Positions 56,683 to 64,000 of a stretch of DNA of 64,000 bases are shown one piece after another. The DNA lies in NCBI RefSeq assembly GCF_000143415.4, contig NW_003314263.1:684165-748164 (forward strand). The letters are read 5' to 3'. A program made the position numbers and the translations under genes. The notes below the pieces were generated by a model. The model had not been told where the DNA came from, did not search any database, and saw nothing but the letters and a program-made list of their open reading frames with translations. Numbering within the stretch: the first letter of the stretch is position 1; each line of letters begins with the position of its first letter. Source of the DNA: Selaginella moellendorffii. Taxonomy: Eukaryota; Streptophyta; Lycopodiopsida; Selaginellales; Selaginellaceae.

Positions 56683-57206
56683 ATGGCCAAAGTTCTTCTC
56701 TCCGCCCTCCTCTTTGGCCTGCTGCTCTTCGTAGCGGATGCATCTCGCAACACTCAGCGTACGTGCAAACACTTCCGCATTCTTGCAAATCCTTTCTCTA
56801 ACCTGCAGAATGGTTCTAGTGACTGGCAGGGAGAGCGATGTGACTTATGTCGTCGAGGGGCCTCGTGATGGTAACGAGGCTGCTGATCTCAATGTTGTCA
56901 TCCAGAGCACCCCGAATCACGGTAACTCTTGTTGTGACCACGAGCTGTCCTTGTGATGTTGATTATGCCACTGCTTCTCCGCTTTTCATGCTTGCAGGCC
57001 TCCAAGATACATTCTGCTGCCTGAGCAACGCCTTTGGATGTCTTCAGAACTGCGACTCCAACATCAAATACTACTGCTGCTTGAAGAATGGATTCGGGAG
57101 CTGCCTACAGCTCTGCGACTCGTCCAAGGAACACTACTGCTGCAAAAAGAACGGCTTTGAGGTCTGCGTTGGAATGTGCCCCAAAACCGTGGACCTGATG
57201 AAGTGA
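56683..57206 (+). CDS. Secreted cysteine-rich repeat peptide, CRP-E
   Basis: Exons 56683-56758, 56820-56921 and 56998-57206; introns of 61 and 76 bp, phase 1; 128 residues. The signal peptide differs from CRP-D by one residue, and exon 2 is nearly identical. Exon 3 has three repeats: FCCLSNAFGCLQNC, YYCCLKNGFGSCLQLC and YCCKKNGFEVCVGMC, then CPKTVDLMK, twelve cysteines. The GFG triplet is altered in the first (AFG) and last (GFE) units. Start chosen by homology; TATA and signal peptide agree. It is followed 450 bp later by a receptor kinase pseudogene, as CRP-D is. Confidence 0.82.
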
Positions 57207-57653
57207 TCCGCGTTTGATGAAAAGTATATGCAACATCTGGAATCAAAAGCTTATGATTGCTGATACTCTTTACAATTTTTTATCTAGACATTTACGTTTT
57301 TCAACTGAGTTTGTAAGTTCCCTTTTAGCATAGCTTGCCATGCCACTGCTGCTGGATCGTCCATTGGGAGACAAGTAGAACTGGAGGCGTTACAATCCCC
57401 TTTGAACAAGGTCTCAGCGCCTCATTTAAGTAAATTGTAAGAAAAAAAAACTTGGAAGCTGTTATAGTCCCATGCACGTGAAAGGTTCTAAGAATATCTT
57501 ATTTTATGAATAATTGTTTAAACTTGAGCCTTAGCTCGATTCAGAAGATCGTCCCAACACACCTACGAAAGAACGGTGCGCTTTCTTGTCATGTCTTCCA
57601 ATTCCATGCTGATATTCATCGCCACCTTTGGTTTCTCAATTGTCTAGTGCATA
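57207..57653. other. Spacer, CRP-E to receptor kinase pseudogene
   Basis: Duplicate of 44787-45251 with small indels; no gene seen. Confidence 0.55.
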
Positions 57654-59835
57654 ATGCATCGTCTCAATGACACTACAAGCGCCATTGTCCTCCAAGCTCG
57701 AATTATACTTGGCTTTACCACCCCTAGGAGCAAACCTCGCAAGAGTCTCAGTTCTACTTGTCAGTTTTCCTCCCAATGGACGCCATGGAACTATCCAACA
57801 GCGGTGGCATGGCGAGCTACGCGAAAACCTGTCCGGAAAGGAGCGTACCGCGACCTAGTGCTGAGCGACGTAGATGAAATTTTTTTGTGGTCGACCAACA
57901 CGGGCCTCGAGAGCTCTGGAAATCTCGTAATCCGGAGCAAAACTGGAGCTTTGCTGTGGCAGAGCTTTGGTCATCCCGGTGATGCTATGCTCCCTGCCAG
58001 CCTCTAAAACCAGGGATGAAGTTAGTAGCCAGCATCTCTAACGAGAACAAAGAGCGAGGGTACTTCTCACTCGGGTAAGCTGCTTCTTGGTCGCTTTGAA
58101 CTCCAGTATGTTGGGATATTTTGGAGAGCTCTGGAGCTCCGACGAGGAAGAAGAAGAGATATCGTTTCTCTTCCTCGTCAATAGCAGCTTGGAAATCCAC
58201 GGGACGAAAGGTGTTATGTGGTCCACTCCAACGATCGGTGATGTTACTGGTCAATACGGATACCAGTTACTCAAGATCTACTCGAATGGAGAGCTCCATT
58301 TTACCTCGAGATCATTCAGCAGCAGCAACAGCACGACGAGCATCGACTTAAAACCCGCAGTTATTCGGGAACAGCTTGCTTACTCGAACCTGTGGGATCT
58401 CGTTCCAGACAGCTGATGGATGCCTCTGTCCGGAGCTCAAGAACGACACCAGGGGATCGTCATCCATGGAGTACGTTTCTTCCGGGGACAAGGAGAGGTG
58501 CAAGCCCGAAAACGAACCTGGAAGAGCCTGCGAGAACTCGCAACATACTACATGCTCGAAGCCACAGTACGATACTTCTACAAACCTCTAGATTTATCCA
58601 GTGCGCTCCACAACGTCACTCCAGCAGCGTGCATGGCCCTGTGTATCAAAAACTGTTCGTGCAAAGCAGTTCTAAGCCAGGAGAAAACGAGTACCTGTTT
58701 CCAGATGAATGAAGTTTTTGCTTTGAACAGAACTCGCAACGTCGTCGATCAAGCTTTGCTGTTTTAGATCAAGTTGTACCAAGATGGAGATCTTCCAAAG
58801 CTCTCAGCACCAGGCAGCTCGCAGAACAAAGTAGCCAAGCAGCAGAAAAAGGCAAAGCCAGCCCTCGTCGCGGCTTTCTCTGTGGCAACCATGGCTATAA
58901 TCATCATCGCAATGGTGATCTGGAAGAAACAGATAAACTCGTAGCTCAAACACTACAAACCATCGCTTCCATCCGGTGCTATGGACGTGGTGCGCGTCTT
59001 CACGTACCCGGAGCTCCACACTGCAACCAAAGCCTTCAGTAAGAAAATCGCAAGTGGAGGCTTTGGCACGGTTTTCGAAGGGATACTCTCGGATGGATCC
59101 AAGGTTCCTGTCAAGCGTCTGGAAACCTTCTCGAGCCAAGGATACAAGCAGTTCAAGGCGGAGGTGGGGGCGATCAGAAGCATCCATCACAAGAACCTCG
59201 TAAGACTCAAAGGCTTTTGTTCCCAGGAATCACACCACTTCCTGGTTTACGAGTACGTACCAAACGGATTGCTAGACAAGTGGATCTACAAGCCGCTGGA
59301 AGAGCTCAACTGGGACACGAGATTCAGGATAGTCGAGGAGATTGCTCAAGGGATTCGCTACCTCCACGAGGAATGCAGCACTAGAGTCCTCCACTTGGAT
59401 ATCAAGCCGCAAAACATACTCCTGGACGAGAACTTTGGTGTCAAGATAGCAGACTTTGGACTGTCCAGGATGGTAGAGCAAGGAGATCTAAGCGATGTCA
59501 TGACCATGATCCGAGGAACACCCGGACATATGAGATGAGAGTGAGCGACAAACTGGACGTCTACAGCTTTGGGATCCTTGTGCTGGAAGTGGCTACCGGA
59601 TTACAAGCTTTCCATACCTGTGTGTCTTGCGGGAGGAGCCCGGGCATGGGCGTTTGAGAAGCTTCGGTCTGGGAAGTTAATGGAGATGTTAGAAGAGAAG
59701 AGGGCCCGGCACGAAATGGAGGCTATCTCTAAGGCCGAGAAGCTGCTTCGCATTGGAGTGTGGTGCATCCAGCCGGATCCAAGGGAGCGCCCTGCAATGG
59801 CTCAAGTCGTCAAAATGTTGCAAGGAGTGCCCTAA
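57654..59835 (+). pseudogene. S-domain receptor kinase, copy 3
   Basis: The most complete copy. B-lectin (57720-58005, LWSTNTGLESSGNLVIR), a stop at LPASL as in copy 1, GMKLVASIS, central region, PAN-like Cys segment (CMALCIKNCSCKAV), TAG at SLLF, transmembrane helix, TAG after WKKQINS. Then comes a long intact kinase stretch from 58981: YPELHTATKAFSKKIASGGF, Lys in VPVKRLETF, VLHLDIKPQNILLDENFGVK, DFG in KIADFGLSRM. A deletion after GTPGHM removes the APE motif and shifts the frame, before DKLDVYSFGILVLE and the C-lobe. Non-RD catalytic loop (HLD), typical of SD2 kinases. Not functional as it stands. Confidence 0.9.
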
Positions 59836-60102
59836 AATTCTTTGACCAATGAATTCTTTATTATTTAGATCCTTTAAGGAGTTAAAGCTTTTAGTTTAAT
59901 CTAGTTTAATATGTTATATTTTAGTTTAGTTAAGAAAATTAAAAAAGTTTTATTTGGAATATTTTCCCAATTTTTCCTTTTAATATTAAAACATGGTTAT
60001 TATTTAAATGTCAGTTACGAAAACCACTTTAGAATCATTGTTTTTTTAGATCTTATTAAAGAAGTAAGAAAAATAATTATTGCTCCGTGTTTTTGAATAA
60101 AT

Positions 60103-60730
60103 ATGACAATATCATTTTTAAATGCACAACCAAATAGTAGATGGAATATCTTTCCTGATTTTAGTATAATATATAAAGGCTTTGATTTACAAGTAGAATT
60201 TACAAATATGATGGTTGGTTTTGTTATGGATGCTTTTTGTAAAATTTGGATCCACAGAATATATCAATGGACAATTTACCAAATCATATCAGTTTGATTC
60301 AGATTATATTTTTCCACATAAAGTAAAACGTACTCACAACCACATAAAAACGATTTCAATATTTATAAGGTCTGCATAAGAAATGGACCACACCATTTTT
60401 GTCTTTTCTACATTATCAAATGGGAACTTTCTGCAATCTCTAAATGGAATATTCACGCTTTACATGCAACTGGATTGCAATCTAGTTTTATATACAAAGA
60501 GTGTAATTGTTTGGAGCACTCACACAAATAGCAAAGGCAATGGATGCTTTCTAAGGTTGCAAAAAGATGGAAATATGGTAATCTATGATGAAAATTACAC
60601 GGTTGTTTGGTCATACAGCATTTACTGGAAAGACAAATGGATTACTAGCGCATTATGTGTTAATAACTCTGGACGTGTTATAGTATGCAACACTGTAGAG
60701 CAAACTTGTATATGCCCATCACGAAGATGA
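60103..60730 (+). pseudogene. Bulb-type mannose lectin, copy 3 (best preserved)
   Basis: The lectin frame 60383-60730 is open for 115 residues with two sugar-site motifs, QLDCNLVLY and QKDGNMVIY (pattern QxDxNxVxY), the core IVWSTHTNS, and the end VEQTCIC. The N-terminal piece (60103-60230, FLNAQPNSRWNIFPDFSIIY) is out of frame after position 60235 through an extra T. It might be expressed from the internal Met at 60383, but there is no signal peptide there. Known relatives bind mannose glycans outside the cell. Confidence 0.65.
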
Positions 60731-60759
60731 GAATTTAAAATCTAGCATTCACTCTACAC

Positions 60760-61215
60760 AAATATGAGACAAACGGACATAAGTTGATGCTCCAGAAGCT
60801 CTTGCGATGGCGCCAAACCGATTATTGCCATGAGTTTTACAAGCCCCAAGCAGCGTCATGTAGGCAATGGAGCCCGGCTCGATTGGCATGCTATCGATCA
60901 CCTCTTGGGCCTCATCAAGCCGGCCAGTTCACCCAAGCAAATCGATCACACACATGAAATGCTCCAAGTTTGGAGCTATGTGATGATCGAGCACAAGAGG
61001 CTGGAAACTATGCTTACCACTCTCAAAGAGCCGGGCGTGGCTACATGCAGAGAGAACACTGACAATTGTAACTTCGTCCGGATCAAGCCCCTCGTGCTTC
61101 ATCCTCCAGAAGAAATCAAAAGTTTCATCAAAATGACCGTTGTTTGCATATACCGAGATGATTCCATTCCATGAAACCATGTCCTGCCCTGTCGTTGCCT
61201 CAGAAGCCAACCTTG
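60760..61215 (-). pseudogene. PPR C-terminal fragment, inverted copy 2
   Basis: Minus-strand duplicate of 47960-48430; frame VSWNGIISVYANNGHFDET through LEHFMCVIDLLG is open and closer to the full PPR gene than the first copy (VSVLSACSHARLFESG). No start, no N-terminal motifs. Confidence 0.88.
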
Positions 61216-61684
61216 CCCCTCCAAGGTATCCACACTAAGCATTTGGTGTTGAGTAGAAAACTAAGCTGGGAGAAGAATCTAAATGGAAACAATGAATTTC
61301 TCTCTTGAGACTTCCTGAAAATTAGTGGTGCCCAAGTGCTAGTGAAAAAATCAAAGTAGAAAGATTCAAGGAAAGGGAGAAATCCTTGTCCAAACGCCAA
61401 ATTCATACTCAAGATTGAGAAATTGTGCTTGCATAATGTCTGTCAAAGCTACCTGATTCAATTGTGAATTCTGGATGTCTAGTGTGAATGAAAGTGTGAT
61501 GGTTCACCTCAGTGCTTGGAGAGTTCTTCAATTCGAACATCAAATCAGAACTGAATCTATCTCCCCAGAACAAAAAATTGATCATTAATGTGTTAGCAAT
61601 CTAAGTTTTTAAACTGACAAAGGACAGCATTCGAAGAAACATCCCAAGAAAATATTTTAGAACCCTAAAACGCATCATGGTTCT
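61216..61684. other. PPR upstream region, second copy
   Basis: Duplicate of 48431-48892; no gene. Confidence 0.6.
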
Positions 61685-64000
61685 ATGCGCGTAAATGCTG
61701 CGGCGGCACTACTCCGAAAATGCCGATCTCCCACGGAGGCGCGGATTCTCCACTCGCAGATCGCCAGGGCGGGCCTGGATCGCAACACATTCGTCGCGAA
61801 TCTTGTCATTCACATGTACAGCGTCTGCGGCAGCCTGCGGGATGCCGAGAACGTCTTCCACAGCGGCGCAGCCCGCCGCAACGTCTACTCGTGGACGATC
61901 TTGCTGCGAGCATTTGCCCAGACAGAGGATCTTGCCAGAGCCAGGGACGTTTTCACGCGAATGGCTCATCGCGATGTGGTCTCCTGGAATGCGCTGATTT
62001 CCGGGTGCGCAGGCGCTGGGAATCTCTCGCGGTCGCAGGAGCTCTTCGATTCCATCCCGGAGAGAGATCTTGTGTCCTGGAACACGATCATCGCGGCGTA
62101 TGCCCAGAATGGGCATTGCAGAGAGGCGCTGGGATTTTTCCGGGGCTTGGATCTCGAGGGCGTGGCGCCGGATTCCATCAGCTTCGTGAGCGTTCTCGAT
62201 GCCATTGCCGGGATCGAAGGGCTGGATAGAGATCTGGCAAGGGCGATTGCCATGGAAGCAATCTGGCTGGGAATTCATACCCAGATCGCTGTCGGGGCGG
62301 CGCTCGTTGTGGTTTATGGAAAGATTGGCGAGGCCGAGAGCGCGGAGCATTTCTTTGATCGGATCATTGGCAGGAATGCGATATGCTGGAACGCCATGCT
62401 GTCCGCGTATGCCCAATCAGGGAATCTTTGCAAAGCGCGAGAGTTCTTCGACCGAATGCCTTGCGTTGATGTGATCTCCTGGACGACGATAATTGATGCC
62501 ACATCTCGCCATGAACGGCTCCAGGAGGGAAAGGATCTCTTTGATTGCATGAAACAAAGAGATTTGGCTGTCTGGAACGCTCTACTTTCGGCATTTGCCC
62601 AAAAGGGGCATGTTTTGGAGTCTATAGATTTGTATGAAAGGCTCCCAGCCCACGATCTTCGTTCAAGAACATCACTGCTCATAGCTTATGCTTCGAAAGG
62701 TGACATGGTTTCGTTGCTTGAGATATTTCATCAAACAAGCCACAAGGACGTCACTCTCTGGAACGCGATGATCACAGCACTTGCCCTGCTTGGGCATCTG
62801 CTAGAAGCTCTAGACCTTTTCGATTCAATGGACGTTCTCAAGAACAAACTCACGTACATCATCGCCATCGACGCCTGCGGCAGCCTTGGCGATCCTGATC
62901 GATGCGAGAGGATCTTCCACTTGAGCCAAGCCTGCGGATCCTTGCGTAGCAATCACGGAGTATCGTGCTCCTTGATCAAGATGTTTGGCAGATCCGGTGC
63001 GGTGGAGAGGGCCGAGCTCGTCTTCGAGCAGAAGAAGCGGCGGAGAGAGCTCTGGAACGCCATGATCGCGACGTATGCTCACAATGGATGCCTCGACGAA
63101 GCGATGCTCCTTTTCAAGACAATGCCCCGGAGAGATCTTTCCTCGTGGAGCATCGTCGCTAGAGCTCAAGCCCAGCAGGGACACTTCGATCAAGCACTGT
63201 TCTTGCTCGAGATCTCGCCAGAGATCACTATCGCGGCATGCAACGCGCTGATCACCGCGTATCTCCAGAGAGGCCACCTCGCTAGCGCGAGGCGGGTATT
63301 CGATCGGATGGAGCAGCGAGACACGAGTTCGTGGAGCTCGATCATCGCGGCCTATGCCCAGCTCGGTCACTGCGAGGAATCACTCGCGCTGTTCTGGCAG
63401 ATCGACACAACACCCGACCGCGCGACGTTCCTCGCAGCTCTCGATGCGTGCTCGGGCCTCTCGAGCCTCTCCCACTGCCGCCAAGTTCACGCAGCGGCGG
63501 ATCACACTGGCTGGATCTCCGATCTCGCCGTGGCGACTTCACTGGTGGCGAGCTATGGAAAATGCAAGGGAGTGGAGGAATCCAAGGCAGTGTTTGATCG
63601 CATCGAGCACCCATCCACTGTCTCGTGGAACTCTTTGCTAAGATCATATGCGCAAAACGGGCATCTCGCCAAGGCCGCGAGTTTCCTCGAGGAAACCATT
63701 CCTTCTCCAGACGTGGTCTCGTTTAACACGCTCGCGGCGGCTTATATCCAGCACGGGAGAGTGAACGAGGCTCTGGAGATTCTCACGAAAAGGATGCCCT
63801 GCTGGGACAGCTTCTCGCACAAAACAGCTATGGTGGCGCATGCCCAAGCCGGGCATATCCACAAAGCAAAGGAAATATTTGAGAAAATGGAGGAGCCAAG
63901 CACGGTCTCGTGGAACACCTTGATTTGTATCTTCGTCCAAGCCGGGGAATGCGAGAGTGCTGCTCGGCTCTTTCACCAAATGGATCTGGAAGGCACCCAG
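61685..64000 (+). CDS. Large PLS-class PPR protein, second copy (runs off the window)
   Basis: Open from the ATG at 61685 to the last base with no stop (772 codons seen). It is a duplicate of 48893-51862 with scattered substitutions, for example SGCAGAG for AGYAGAG and SIPERD for SMPERD in the third motif. I see no frameshift. Its 5' flank is also duplicated. The high identity means that the two proteins probably still read the same or a very similar RNA target unless the changes fall on the specificity residues (positions 5 and 35 of motifs). The 3' end is unknown. Confidence 0.9.
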   Translation, partial: MRVNAAAALLRKCRSPTEARILHSQIARAGLDRNTFVANLVIHMYSVCGSLRDAENVFHSGAARRNVYSWTILLRAFAQTEDLARARDVFTRMAHRDVVSWNALISGCAGAGNLSRSQELFDSIPERDLVSWNTIIAAYAQNGHCREALGFFRGLDLEGVAPDSISFVSVLDAIAGIEGLDRDLARAIAMEAIWLGIHTQIAVGAALVVVYGKIGEAESAEHFFDRIIGRNAICWNAMLSAYAQSGNLCKAREFFDRMPCVDVISWTTIIDATSRHERLQEGKDLFDCMKQRDLAVWNALLSAFAQKGHVLESIDLYERLPAHDLRSRTSLLIAYASKGDMVSLLEIFHQTSHKDVTLWNAMITALALLGHLLEALDLFDSMDVLKNKLTYIIAIDACGSLGDPDRCERIFHLSQACGSLRSNHGVSCSLIKMFGRSGAVERAELVFEQKKRRRELWNAMIATYAHNGCLDEAMLLFKTMPRRDLSSWSIVARAQAQQGHFDQALFLLEISPEITIAACNALITAYLQRGHLASARRVFDRMEQRDTSSWSSIIAAYAQLGHCEESLALFWQIDTTPDRATFLAALDACSGLSSLSHCRQVHAAADHTGWISDLAVATSLVASYGKCKGVEESKAVFDRIEHPSTVSWNSLLRSYAQNGHLAKAASFLEETIPSPDVVSFNTLAAAYIQHGRVNEALEILTKRMPCWDSFSHKTAMVAHAQAGHIHKAKEIFEKMEEPSTVSWNTLICIFVQAGECESAARLFHQMDLEGTQ

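Overview
This is nuclear DNA of a land plant. The protein-coding genes carry very short GT-AG introns (about 50-75 bp), and there are many intron-less PLS-class PPR genes, a tau-class GST, an A-type P450, LTR retrotransposons primed by initiator-Met tRNA, and S-domain receptor kinases. Tiny introns plus PPR expansion suggest a lycophyte such as Selaginella; that is an inference, not something the sequence proves.

Region 1 (1-14.6 kb) is retrotransposon. A decayed Ty3/gypsy element on the minus strand (gag, protease, RT, RNase H, start of integrase) is split inside its RT gene by a complete 7.8 kb LTR element (1342-9135). That insertion has a 5-bp target duplication, TG..CA ends, a primer-binding site and a purine tract, but no recognisable protein, so it is a LARD-type non-autonomous element. 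A rearranged relic of the same family and a degenerate integrase follow to about 14.6 kb.

Region 2 (14.8-25.4 kb) has two tandem tau-class GST genes. Between them lie a P450 gene, a small three-exon gene for a secreted 8-cysteine peptide, and P450 and PPR remnants. An AT-rich gene desert follows.

Region 3 (25.6-34.7 kb) is ordinary genic DNA: a nepenthesin-like aspartic protease (-), histone H3 (+), a PPR protein (+), a group 3 LEA protein (+) and a ten-exon S28 Pro-X carboxypeptidase (-).

Region 4 (35-64 kb) is a cluster built by repeated segmental duplication. Its ancestral order was roughly LEA - S28 peptidase - cysteine-rich peptide (CRP) - SPB1 methyltransferase - CRP - S-domain receptor kinase - mannose-type lectin - PPR. 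It now holds four intact genes and one broken copy of a secreted CRP family with a CC-x(6,7)-C-x3-C repeat, one near-complete and two truncated SPB1 genes, three broken receptor kinases, three lectin remnants, two PPR genes 98-99% alike by eye, and fragments of LEA, S28 and PPR genes. Part of it is an inverted duplication around a PPR gene (about 45.6-54.5 kb), and a unit of roughly 12.5 kb is repeated in tandem (about 42.6-51.4 and 54.5-64 kb).

The most interesting content is the CRP family and its repeated linkage to S-domain receptor kinases, together with the unrelated 8-cysteine peptide gene. The SPB1 reading-frame break shared by two copies also merits checking.
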